Shown: in pieces, positions 7,300 through 14,612 of the stretch
Layout: each line of letters starts with the position of its first letter
Position numbering within the stretch: position 1 is the stretch's first letter
Virus record (IMG/VR): IMGVR_UViG_3300021961_000332
Coordinates: 1 to 33,759 of that record
Length of the DNA: 33,759 nucleotides
Direction: 5' to 3' (one strand)
DNA from: a virus
Program-made: the position numbers and the translations under genes
The notes under the pieces: generated by a model
What the model was told of the DNA's origin: nothing
The model's input: the letters and a program-made list of their open reading frames with translations, nothing else
The model's database searches: none

Positions 7300-9464
7300 G
7301 CGATCTTGGATACGAAAGACGAAAGGATTTTCTTGTTTGCTGCCTTGCCCTTGAGAGTCTTGCGGAATGCAGAACGGATCTGAGACTTGGTAGCATCCTC
7401 CTTCACCTCAAACTCTACATCGTTATCCAGAGCGGAGGAAACAATCAGGTACAACTCTTCATATCCAGACTCCGTGATGGCAATCGAACGATCCTTCTTG
7501 AAGTTCTGCAGGGTTTTGATACTACCAGAGAATCCCTGGTACCGCTGAATCACACGAGTGCACTCACGATTGCTACCGATACGGAACCCCAGAATGTTCA
7601 CATCTTTGTGAACCTCTTGGACATACTGAAGCAGAGCATCAGTGAAGTCACCCTGCTGCCAACCACTGCAGGGTTTGAAGACACGACCGCTGCGACGATG
7701 GCGCAGACGAGTGTTGTCACGAACTGCAGAGGAGAAGATGTTAGACACCGTTTGACCGTCAGTCCGAGTGTAATCCCTGTGCACCCATTCAGAGGATGAG
7801 TTGGACTCACCATCGGTCAGGATAACAACGTTGAGTTTCTCAACGTTATGCTTTGCACGGAAGGCAGGAAGCAGTGCAGGCAGGGTAGCGATTGCCTCAT
7901 TGAGGGGAGTTCCGCCCAGTTGCATAAACCCAGGGATGGGAATGTGCTTCCAGTGAGACTGCTTGTGGTAGTCCCAAGAACGAACAGAATACTGATACGC
8001 AATGCGGAAGAGTTGTTGTGCAGACTCCTTGAAATCGCGGGAGTTGCAAGAACTATCTAGCAAAGACATCAGGTGGAACGAAGCATCAAATGCCAGAGTG
8101 TGATCACGCTTGGACGTGAGAGGTTGAGGAATCTCGTTATCGGCAAGACGGACGTTGGTCAGGTAGTAATCATATACAAAGGCATACACATTGAAAGGAA
8201 TGTTGACCTTGCGGCAGAAGTAGGTCAGAGACAGCAGTTGCTTGACAGTATCAAAGATACACTGAGACATAGAACCAGACCAGTCCAGCAAGAAGATCAT
8301 TCCGTGGTTCTTACCATCAGGGCGAGACGAGATCTTCTTGAAGATATCATCATTGAACTGGTAGGTGTGCAGTTTACGAGTATCAAGAACACCAGTGCGA
8401 GAGATAGTTGTACGTGCATAGGCAGCAGCAGACTTCTTCATCTCAAACTCTTTGACGAGATAGTTTACCTCGCGGTCGGCAGAGTCGTTGAACTTGCGAA
8501 ACTCACTGTCAATCTCACTGAAGTCAATACCAGACTCATCATAGCGTTCAGCATCAGAACCGATCTGATTCCAGAACTTACGGATGTTCTCACGCACCCA
8601 CTTGTTATCAACAATCACACGATCAAGGTCGGGATCATCAATCTCAACGTAACGGTGCTCATCCCAGGAGTTGTTGGAAGTATTATTGCGAAGGTTTTCT
8701 TCCAGAGAGGCATCGGTCTCTGCCACATCACCTGCATCATAGGAAGGAGTCTCCAGATCTGCATCGTTATTCTCCTGCTCACTAGAATCGGCGGTCTCTC
8801 CCTTGTCGTCATCAACAAAGTCTACGGGATTGCTGTTCTCACTATCAGACTGGTTGCTGACACCGTTGTTCTCTTGCTCATCATTGGCAGCGGGAGCATC
8901 CTGCTGCTTCTCACGCTCCTGATTCTGCAGGTCCCACAGTACACGAGCAGCAATCACTGCATCTTCAAACGTTTCTGCTTCAGCAACAAGGTCAATGTAC
9001 TGGATTTCCTGAGCATCAAAAGGAATCAATGCATAGGAACCGATCTTGAAGTGCAGGTTGATACGGTCAATCAGTTTGAGTTGCTTGAGATCGCGGTCAC
9101 GAATGCCAAAGAAGTCACGATCGTGGAGGTTATTGTAACCACGATAGAAGCACTTGCCGAGACCAGGGAACTTACCCTTCATGTGTTTCTCAACGCGAGC
9201 ATCCTCAGTCACGTTGATATAAGACTTGGGAATATCTGCAGGAATATCGTATTCGTCAGTGGTGGGAGTGAACAGAGCATGACCAACCTCATGACCCACC
9301 AGCAGATCATAGGTGTCGTTGTCAAAATCTTTCCAGATCGGCAACTTGAGAACACGGCGATCAACGTCAAAGGATGCAGTCTCACAGACAGCGTGCTCAA
9401 CGATCAGGTTCTCGGTGGCAAGCAGGCGGGCGAGGGTGCCTTTGATTTCTTGGTTGACGGTCAT
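7296..9464 (-). CDS. Zincin-like metallopeptidase fused to a VWA domain (CobT-like)
   Basis: This 722-residue protein has an HEVGH zinc-binding motif at 58-62, and a possible third ligand in the TEDARVE stretch (about 86-92). A long acidic Gln/Asn/Asp/Glu-rich linker follows at about 183-265. The C-terminal VWA domain has a complete metal-ion-dependent adhesion site: DWSGS (394-398), a later GGTPLNEA threonine, and LTDGES. Cyanophage relatives are sometimes labelled CobT or peptidase. VWA proteins of this type usually work with a MoxR/CobS AAA ATPase, and one is encoded downstream. Whether it is an active protease or a cobaltochelatase-like adaptor is not settled. The ATG at 9464 overlaps the previous small ORF by ATGA. 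Confidence 0.88.
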   Translation of the reverse strand: MTVNQEIKGTLARLLATENLIVEHAVCETASFDVDRRVLKLPIWKDFDNDTYDLLVGHEVGHALFTPTTDEYDIPADIPKSYINVTEDARVEKHMKGKFPGLGKCFYRGYNNLHDRDFFGIRDRDLKQLKLIDRINLHFKIGSYALIPFDAQEIQYIDLVAEAETFEDAVIAARVLWDLQNQEREKQQDAPAANDEQENNGVSNQSDSENSNPVDFVDDDKGETADSSEQENNDADLETPSYDAGDVAETDASLEENLRNNTSNNSWDEHRYVEIDDPDLDRVIVDNKWVRENIRKFWNQIGSDAERYDESGIDFSEIDSEFRKFNDSADREVNYLVKEFEMKKSAAAYARTTISRTGVLDTRKLHTYQFNDDIFKKISSRPDGKNHGMIFLLDWSGSMSQCIFDTVKQLLSLTYFCRKVNIPFNVYAFVYDYYLTNVRLADNEIPQPLTSKRDHTLAFDASFHLMSLLDSSCNSRDFKESAQQLFRIAYQYSVRSWDYHKQSHWKHIPIPGFMQLGGTPLNEAIATLPALLPAFRAKHNVEKLNVVILTDGESNSSSEWVHRDYTRTDGQTVSNIFSSAVRDNTRLRHRRSGRVFKPCSGWQQGDFTDALLQYVQEVHKDVNILGFRIGSNRECTRVIQRYQGFSGSIKTLQNFKKDRSIAITESGYEELYLIVSSALDNDVEFEVKEDATKSQIRSAFRKTLKGKAANKKILSSFVSKIA

Positions 9465-9643
9465 GGGTATCGCTTGATTACCTCCATACTATAAGACCCC
9501 CGACGGGGGTCGGAGGTCTTGAGTAGACAGTTCTTCAAGTGTCTCAGGCGCTGCTTGCTTGCACGGATTCGTCCTTTGCAAGTGCCCTTACTGTGTTTGT
9601 ACTTCTTAGAGTGGTGTTGCCAGTTTGGCGTGTTCGTAGTCAC
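9461..9643 (-). CDS. Small basic hypothetical protein, 60 aa, GTG start
   Basis: This Lys/Arg/His-rich frame has the core KGTCKGRIRASKQRLRHLKNCL. The only reasonable start is the GTG at 9643, since no in-frame ATG occurs before the C-terminal region. The stop overlaps the start of the zincin-VWA gene as ATGA, the junction type used throughout the window, which favours a real gene. The C-terminal third is encoded by a GC-rich hairpin (9495-9511). The weak start and lack of a good Shine-Dalgarno sequence leave doubt. It could be an RNA- or DNA-binding peptide. Confidence 0.5.
   Translation of the reverse strand: MTTNTPNWQHHSKKYKHSKGTCKGRIRASKQRLRHLKNCLLKTSDPRRGSYSMEVIKRYP
9495..9511 (-). promoter_or_regulatory. 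GC-rich stem-loop before the zincin-VWA gene
   Basis: GACCCCC and GGGGGTC form a perfect 7-bp stem with a 3-base loop. Further out, AAGACC (9493-9498) and GGTCTT (9515-9520) allow an alternative pairing. No T run follows on the minus strand, and the sequence just after it contains GGAGG, a Shine-Dalgarno-like element. It is therefore more likely an attenuator or processing hairpin than a true terminator. Confidence 0.45.
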
Positions 9644-9669
9644 GGATTTATTCGCGAATGACTCCTCTA

Positions 9670-9876
9670 CTATATAGCATCGCGTAGAGGTACGCTAGAG
9701 GGGCATACAGACGCCTCTGGCACATCGTTCCAATGTCGGATCACTCCTGCAACAATGAAACAGTTAGTGACAAAATAAGTGAGAAGTATAACAGTCCGTA
9801 TACTAGCAATGATATCCGCATCTTTGCGGTCTCGTCCTTCCTTTTTTCCGAGTGCATAACACCAAAGTCTCCACAT
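9670..9876 (-). CDS. Small membrane protein, 68 aa
   Basis: MWRLWCYALGKK is followed by a charged stretch and one strong transmembrane segment (about residues 26-46, IRTVILLTYFVTNCFIVAGV), then IRHWNDVP. This layout recurs in small membrane proteins of T4-like cyanophages downstream of gene 46. The start overlaps the stop of the glutaredoxin-like gene as TAATG. Function unknown; a role at the host membrane is a guess. Confidence 0.75.
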   Translation of the reverse strand: MWRLWCYALGKKEGRDRKDADIIASIRTVILLTYFVTNCFIVAGVIRHWNDVPEASVCPSSVPLRDAI

Positions 9877-10118
9877 TAAACGAAAACCCCTTTCTCCTTC
9901 ATAAACTGCAGTGTTTCTTTCATGCTACCAATATGTTCACTGCCAATAGAACACTGGGGATAGGTTGCTTCTTTACCGAACTCAGCACGGAACTGGCGAT
10001 CACTGAAGTCAACACCAAGAAGGTATTCGTGAAACTCACCACCAAGAGATTCAAGAAGCATTGCTATGCGTTCACACTCTTGACTGCCGTCTGAATAGAT
10101 TACTACTGTGTCCATCAT
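9876..10118 (-). CDS. Glutaredoxin-like protein with SxxC in place of CxxC
   Basis: This 80-residue thioredoxin-fold protein starts MMDTVVIYSDGSQECERIAMLLESLG. The glutaredoxin cis-proline motif is ATYPQCSIG at 51-59, followed by EHIGSMKETL, which matches the usual GG/IGG helix of the family. At the active site the normal CPYC is replaced by SQEC (12-15), so the N-terminal nucleophilic Cys is a Ser; Cys56 lies beside the cis-Pro. It may be a redox-altered or binding-only glutaredoxin. The ATG at 10118 overlaps the gp46 stop as ATGA. Confidence 0.8.
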   Translation of the reverse strand: MMDTVVIYSDGSQECERIAMLLESLGGEFHEYLLGVDFSDRQFRAEFGKEATYPQCSIGSEHIGSMKETLQFMKEKGVFV

Positions 10119-11827
10119 TCAATCTCCGTCATTCTAGAGAAGTCGTTTGGTTTATCGAAACTCACAGTGCGGTGGAACTTATCCAGAAGGATTTCCCCCT
10201 TGTGTGAGATGACGAATAGGTTTGTGCTTTGGGGAAGACCTTTCAAGATCTTCAACAAGTCTACAGTTGCAGCACTATCTAGCGAAGAATCAAACACCTC
10301 ATCCAAGATTAGCAGGTTGGTAGCAACACTGTTCTTGAGTTTAGCAATCGATCGCCAAGTAAACAGAAGTGCAAGGTCAATCTTTTGCTTTTCACCTTCC
10401 GAGAAAGATGCATAGGTAAAGACATCCCTGAACCTAGACTTGATAACCTCATTGAACTCATCGTCAAGAGTAAAGTTGACGAAGAAGTCCATCTCTTGCA
10501 AATACTTATTGATGTGGCGGTTGATTGTAGGAACGAACTTCTTGATGATCTTCGTCTTAATACCACCATCCTTGAGCAAGTTACCAACAACTTTCAGATC
10601 ACCAAATCTCTTATTGATTTGAGAACATGCAAACTGCTTCTCATCACTTGCTGCCAGCAGAACATCCAGAACTTCACGTTCCTTGTCAATGTTGGGAGAT
10701 CCAGCATTGATCTCTTGTTCTAGTTTGATGTTGTCTTTCTGTAGACGTGTTTGTTCTTTCAGTAGAGAGTTGATTGTGTATCTCTTCTCAACTAGATCAG
10801 AGTTTACAGTTTCAACCTCATCAATCTCTGCTAGAACTTTTTTGATCTTATCAGTAAGATCTGCTACTCCAACATCATACTTCTCTATCCGTTCAGATAA
10901 AGACTCACACTGCTCTGCTTTCCATGCCTCATCAATCGTCTGAGTGCATGTGGGACATTCATCATTGCTTTCATAGAATGTCTTGTTCTTCTTGGTTTGA
11001 TCCAAGTTCTGTTTGATCTTGGTACGAAACTCTTTGAGTTTATCGTACTGTTCCTTCAGAGTAGACAGATTAACAACCTTGGGTTCAGACTCAGTAACCT
11101 GCAGTTGCAGATAACAACACTCGTTATCAATCTCAGAGATGCGAGCGATGTTGGACTGCAACTTTAACTTCTTCTCATCCAAGTATGCAGTGGATTGCAG
11201 TTCCAAGTTCTTGATATTCTCTGACTTGAGGTCTACTGCTTGCTGAGCGAGTGCCAGTTCATGCTGACAGTTGCCAATCTCGTCTTTAGTGTCCTTGATA
11301 CGATCCTTGAGGATCGCATTCATTTGTGAGAAGACTTGGATATCCAGGAGATCTTCGATAACTTCTCTTCGATGAGCAGCAGGGAGTTGCATGAAAGGAA
11401 CAAAAGTGCTACTACCGAGAATAACAACTTGAGTGAAAGACTTAAAGTTAAGTTTGAGTACATTCTGCTCAAGGTATTTCTGGTAGTCTCGATTTGCTGC
11501 ATCTTGATCTAGGAGAGCTCCGTTTCTGTAGATTTCAAAGATGGCGGGTTTCAACCCACGGATGACCTTATATTCTACGCTACCAATCTTGAACTCAACT
11601 TCAACACAACACTCTTTCTCGTTGATCGTGTTTGCTAGTTGAGGTTTGTTAATCTTACGAAAAGGTTTGTTGAACAAACCAAAGCACAATGCGTCCAACA
11701 TTGTGCTCTTGCCCGCCCCATTAGATCCAATAATGAGTGTCGAAGGTGACTTCGTTAGATCCATTTCGATGAACTGGTTGCCAGTGCTCAGAAAGTTCTT
11801 CCAACGAAGTTTTTCAAAAATAATCAT
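10115..11827 (-). CDS. 46: Recombination endonuclease subunit gp46 (SbcC/Rad50 type)
   Basis: This 570-residue SMC-like ATPase is close to T4 gp46 (560 aa). Walker A is GSNGAGKST at 34-42. Long coiled coils flank a zinc hook CPTC at 291-294. Near the C-terminus are the ABC signature FSEGEKQKI and Walker B LLILDEVFD. With gp47 it forms the Mre11/Rad50-like complex that resects DNA ends for recombination-dependent replication and degrades host DNA. It is linked by ATGA to the DUF3110-like gene upstream. Confidence 0.96.
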   Translation of the reverse strand: MIIFEKLRWKNFLSTGNQFIEMDLTKSPSTLIIGSNGAGKSTMLDALCFGLFNKPFRKINKPQLANTINEKECCVEVEFKIGSVEYKVIRGLKPAIFEIYRNGALLDQDAANRDYQKYLEQNVLKLNFKSFTQVVILGSSTFVPFMQLPAAHRREVIEDLLDIQVFSQMNAILKDRIKDTKDEIGNCQHELALAQQAVDLKSENIKNLELQSTAYLDEKKLKLQSNIARISEIDNECCYLQLQVTESEPKVVNLSTLKEQYDKLKEFRTKIKQNLDQTKKNKTFYESNDECPTCTQTIDEAWKAEQCESLSERIEKYDVGVADLTDKIKKVLAEIDEVETVNSDLVEKRYTINSLLKEQTRLQKDNIKLEQEINAGSPNIDKEREVLDVLLAASDEKQFACSQINKRFGDLKVVGNLLKDGGIKTKIIKKFVPTINRHINKYLQEMDFFVNFTLDDEFNEVIKSRFRDVFTYASFSEGEKQKIDLALLFTWRSIAKLKNSVATNLLILDEVFDSSLDSAATVDLLKILKGLPQSTNLFVISHKGEILLDKFHRTVSFDKPNDFSRMTEIE

Positions 11828-12096
11828 TCGTCTTCTAAATCGTCAGGGGGGATAATAATGTCGTCTGGTTCGATCACGCTATAAGAGTAATCGTGTATCT
11901 CACAGTTTTCCTGAACTGTTTCTTGATCGATCTCCAGAACTTCAAGAGGTCTGGAGAATCCATTCGCTACCAGTAGTCCATGATACCTGTCGGCGTCGTC
12001 TTTGTCAACAAACATAGTAATGATCCGATTGCCATTCCGTTGGTCAGTCACAGCGAAGACGCCACCTGATGCTTTATCGGTCAATACGTATGCCAT
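11824..12096 (-). CDS. DUF3110-like protein between gp47 and gp46, 90 aa
   Basis: The sequence has the layout of DUF3110, a small family typical of cyanobacteria: a short beta strand region, FVDKDDADRYHGLLVANGF (the family has EDDAxRFAxxLEAxxF), a glutamate-rich helix, then SYSVIEPDDIIIPPDD (the family ends in a Tyr/Val-rich strand followed by a PP motif). It is joined by TAATG to gp47 and by ATGA to gp46, so all three are translated together. The function of DUF3110 is unknown. A host origin is plausible. Confidence 0.75.
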   Translation of the reverse strand: MAYVLTDKASGGVFAVTDQRNGNRIITMFVDKDDADRYHGLLVANGFSRPLEVLEIDQETVQENCEIHDYSYSVIEPDDIIIPPDDLEDE

Positions 12097-13121
12097 TATT
12101 GTTGTGCCTCCAGGTACAAGGACTTCAGAATAGCAAAAATGTCATCTTTATTGTCTAGATCAGAGACACAACGCTCAAGAGTTGTAAGCGTGTCTTCTGT
12201 TTCAATCGCCTCATCAACATCTTCAAGATCCACAGTGAGATCTTCGATGATCTTGAGGTCTGCACATCCTGCCGTCTGCAGTTGTTTGATTGTCTGATCA
12301 AAGATAACTTGATCAGTTTTCTTTTCTACGATCAGTTTCACATAGGAACCATTGAGATTTTTCGGAAATCTAATCTCCTGTGTATCGTCATAGTAAACCT
12401 TTTGAAAAATGTCGTAAGGGTTCGGGAAGAACGTCAACTTCAATGTATCAGTATTTAGTACATGGAACCCTCGCTTCTGACCGTAATCACCCCAGTAGAG
12501 TTGGTACGGGTTACCGAGATAGTTCACAGCACCCTGCTGAGACTTCATGTGAAAATGTCCTGAGCAGACCAGATTAAACTTTCCGTATATGGATGGGTCG
12601 TCACCATGCTCCATATAATGACCAGGAATAGCTTCAAAACCGTTAAGCTCAAGATGCCCCATACAGACAGAAGCAGAACTGCTTTCCGTTTCCATTCGAG
12701 ATCGCTCTCGATTGTCATCACAAATCCAAGGCAGAAAAAGTATATCAAGACCACTAACGTTACGTTGGCAAGGCTCATCGATGACAGTAATGTTGCTGTA
12801 TTCTCCGAGAAGGAGTTCGGGAGCGTTAATGCGTAGAGTATTCTTGTAGTAGATATCATGGTTACCTACCAGCATCGTGAGATGCACGCCGCGATCTTGA
12901 AGGGGGGTGAACCACATTTCCTTCGCGGCATCAAGTGAGTTGAAGTTGATACTCTTGCGTTTGTCAAAGGTATCTCCTAGGGCAATGACATCGGTTATAC
13001 CATACTTGTCAATGAAAGGAATGACAACTTTGCTGTAAAACTTATTATATTTGTCTATGAAGACTTGATTGTCATTACGAACTCCGAAGTGCTGATCAGT
13101 GATCAACAGGATTTTACTCAC
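12096..13121 (-). CDS. 47: Recombination endonuclease subunit gp47 (SbcD/Mre11 type)
   Basis: This 341-residue calcineurin-type metallophosphoesterase matches T4 gp47 (339 aa) in length. Metal-binding motifs are DQH (9-11), GD (49-50), GNHD (86-89) and a distal SGHFH. It is the nuclease partner of gp46. The start is a GTG at 13121, giving a 4-base GTGA overlap with the upstream gene; no alternative ATG precedes the conserved ILLITDQHFG. Confidence 0.95.
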   Translation of the reverse strand: MSKILLITDQHFGVRNDNQVFIDKYNKFYSKVVIPFIDKYGITDVIALGDTFDKRKSINFNSLDAAKEMWFTPLQDRGVHLTMLVGNHDIYYKNTLRINAPELLLGEYSNITVIDEPCQRNVSGLDILFLPWICDDNRERSRMETESSSASVCMGHLELNGFEAIPGHYMEHGDDPSIYGKFNLVCSGHFHMKSQQGAVNYLGNPYQLYWGDYGQKRGFHVLNTDTLKLTFFPNPYDIFQKVYYDDTQEIRFPKNLNGSYVKLIVEKKTDQVIFDQTIKQLQTAGCADLKIIEDLTVDLEDVDEAIETEDTLTTLERCVSDLDNKDDIFAILKSLYLEAQQ

Positions 13122-13342
13122 AGTTTGCCTCCAACTTTACCATCATTCATTACTCTGGTGGTCTCTTCACCCCACCCTTCTTGTCTGCCTTTCAGATAGA
13201 AGCGAGTGCTACTGATGCATTTCTCCTTTGTCATGGCAGTGACCAACTCCTCACCGTCTTTTGCTGCACTGTGCCACAACCCATACTGGGTCTTGTAAAC
13301 ACGGAAACACTCATCAATCCAGAAGTCGTCTTCATTACTCAT
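13118..13342 (-). CDS. Conserved cyanophage protein of unknown function, 74 aa
   Basis: The start MSNEDDFWIDECFRVYK at 13342 is preferred over a longer frame, because the upstream part only overlaps the preceding gene. The sequence has YGLWHSAAKDGEELVTAMT and TRFYLKGRQEGW, with aromatic residues and a VGGKL end. I recognise the pattern as one seen beside gene 47 in other cyanophages, but no function is known. It overlaps the 79-residue gene by 8 bases and gp47 by 4. Confidence 0.75.
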   Translation of the reverse strand: MSNEDDFWIDECFRVYKTQYGLWHSAAKDGEELVTAMTKEKCISSTRFYLKGRQEGWGEETTRVMNDGKVGGKL

Positions 13343-13574
13343 CACGCCATCTCCAAGTACGTTCAATAATACCAAAGTCCAGTCCAAAACGGTGTACCCA
13401 GAACATGCCGCTTAACAAAGCACCACATCCAGACTTCATCTGAAGATAGGGCCATCCCTTGTAGTCATTCCATGAAACTGATCCTTGGAAAAGTGCCCAC
13501 TGTTCGGTGAATAACACCTGAACATATAGATCATGACCAAAGTCTTCACGGTGCGAGAACTTAATAAGTTTCAT
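13335..13574 (-). CDS. Hypothetical protein, 79 aa
   Basis: The ATG at 13574 overlaps the gp55 stop as TAATG. The protein is rich in aromatic residues (SWNDYKGWPYLQMKSG, MFWVHRFGLDFG, TWRWRDE) with no signal peptide or clear membrane helix. It looks like a small globular beta-rich protein. I do not recognise it. Coupling to gp55 suggests expression with the late sigma factor. Confidence 0.7.
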   Translation of the reverse strand: MKLIKFSHREDFGHDLYVQVLFTEQWALFQGSVSWNDYKGWPYLQMKSGCGALLSGMFWVHRFGLDFGIIERTWRWRDE

Positions 13575-14050
13575 TAGGACCTCATGTTTGTTTCAATACG
13601 GTATTTGATGGAGTTCATGTCCGCATGATTGACATCACCATCAGAGTGGAACACTTCATCGAAACCTTTCTTTTCGATTAGTTTGTCCTTGATATCCATC
13701 TGACGCTTCTCTTTAGAGATACGTCGCAGGTAGGCATAGTAAACGATTTGAGTAAAATATGCAAAGGGATTACTTGACTTTGCAGGGTCAAAGTTATCGA
13801 TGTATTGCACACAGTTCTCAATCCCATCACCAATCATGTCTTCCTTGTACATGTAGTTGATGAAGTTTGGTCTGTATGAGAGGTGGGTAGCAATCTTTAG
13901 AAAGCATTCCCCAATATATTCTGTGATGCGTGGTTTCTCAAGTCCACGCTCTTTAGCAATACGTACCCGCTTGCGATACTTCACAAGTTCTTCTAAGAAC
14001 TTACGGTTGTCAACGTAGTGCTGTTTTTTCTTTGCGGTCATGAGTACCAT
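13574..14050 (-). CDS. 55: Late transcription sigma factor gp55
   Basis: This 158-residue protein is slightly shorter than T4 gp55 (185 aa). The sigma-2-like core is EDMIGDGIENCVQYIDNFDP followed by NPFAYFTQIVYYAYLRRI, which binds core polymerase and recognises the late -10 element. It directs host RNA polymerase to TATAAATA-type late promoters together with the gp45 clamp. The ATG at 14050 is used; an in-frame ATG at 14041 is a possible alternative. A consensus-like sigma70 promoter lies directly upstream. Confidence 0.92.
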   Translation of the reverse strand: MVLMTAKKKQHYVDNRKFLEELVKYRKRVRIAKERGLEKPRITEYIGECFLKIATHLSYRPNFINYMYKEDMIGDGIENCVQYIDNFDPAKSSNPFAYFTQIVYYAYLRRISKEKRQMDIKDKLIEKKGFDEVFHSDGDVNHADMNSIKYRIETNMRS

Positions 14051-14073
14051 AGGAATATTTGCACCTGCACACC

Positions 14074-14102
14074 ATGATACACAATGACCGTTTATGTGTC
14101 AA
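14074..14102 (-). promoter_or_regulatory. Host-type sigma70 promoter driving gene 55
   Basis: The minus strand has a perfect -35 TTGACA (14102-14097) and -10 TATCAT (14079-14074), separated by exactly 17 bases. The predicted start near 14067 gives a leader of about 17 bases to the gp55 ATG. This is the best sigma70-like match I found in the intergenic regions of the window, suggesting early or middle expression of the late sigma factor. Confidence 0.75.
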
Positions 14103-14162
14103 GGGTTGACAACATCTAATAATCTCATTAAACTAACACTGTAAGGGTTCAAGAGAACTCTA

Positions 14163-14612
14163 TTAGCTTTTATCTGATGAGGGTGCTTTGAACAGTTTTT
14201 CCAGGATGGATCGTGCCTCCTTTACAGAACCACGACCGCCTAGGTGTTTTGGAATGTCTGTCTTATGACTATCGTCTGAGTCATCTTCGTCAAGTTCATT
14301 TTTCAACCAGCGTTTGTACACCAGTGTTCCTTCCCTACTCATGGGGGCGATGGAAATAATATCTTTCTCAGAGATGATGTAGAAATCTTCATCTGAAAAG
14401 TATTGCCATTTAATCAATCCAACGCCAACACCCATCTTGCCCTCCTGCTCTACTTGCACTTGTTTGGTGCGAGCAGGGTTCGTGATAAACACAATGGTTG
14501 TGCCAGGAGTTTCAACATCTTCAGTAGCAACCATCTCTCCTAGGATTTCTTCCCCAGAAGAAAGTTTAATAATGCCAAAGAACTGTTGATCGTGATTTAC
14601 GTAGTTAATCAT
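14163..14612 (-). CDS. Conserved hypothetical protein with small beta-barrel-like N-terminus, 149 aa
   Basis: The N-terminal half alternates short strands (FGIIKLSSGEEILGEMVA, TTIVFITNPARTKQVQV, YIISEKDIISIAPMS) in a way that recalls Sm/Hfq-like barrels. The C-terminal part is acidic (ELDEDDSDDSH) and then helical. No catalytic motif is seen. It overlaps uvsW by 8 bases and is separated from gene 55 by the promoter region. The Sm-like idea is an impression from strand pattern, not a demonstrated match. Confidence 0.7.
   Translation of the reverse strand: MINYVNHDQQFFGIIKLSSGEEILGEMVATEDVETPGTTIVFITNPARTKQVQVEQEGKMGVGVGLIKWQYFSDEDFYIISEKDIISIAPMSREGTLVYKRWLKNELDEDDSDDSHKTDIPKHLGGRGSVKEARSILEKLFKAPSSDKS

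Noticed and set aside
8073-9494. A 473-codon plus-strand frame
   Set aside because: Antisense to the zincin-VWA gene whose motifs are clear; no start signal and no family resemblance.
9495-9520. Rho-independent terminator before the zincin-VWA gene
   Set aside because: The stem is strong but no T run follows on the coding strand, and it overlaps an apparent coding frame and a Shine-Dalgarno sequence.
14105-14110. TTGACA on the plus strand
   Set aside because: No acceptable -10 follows at 16-18 bases and no plus-strand gene exists downstream.
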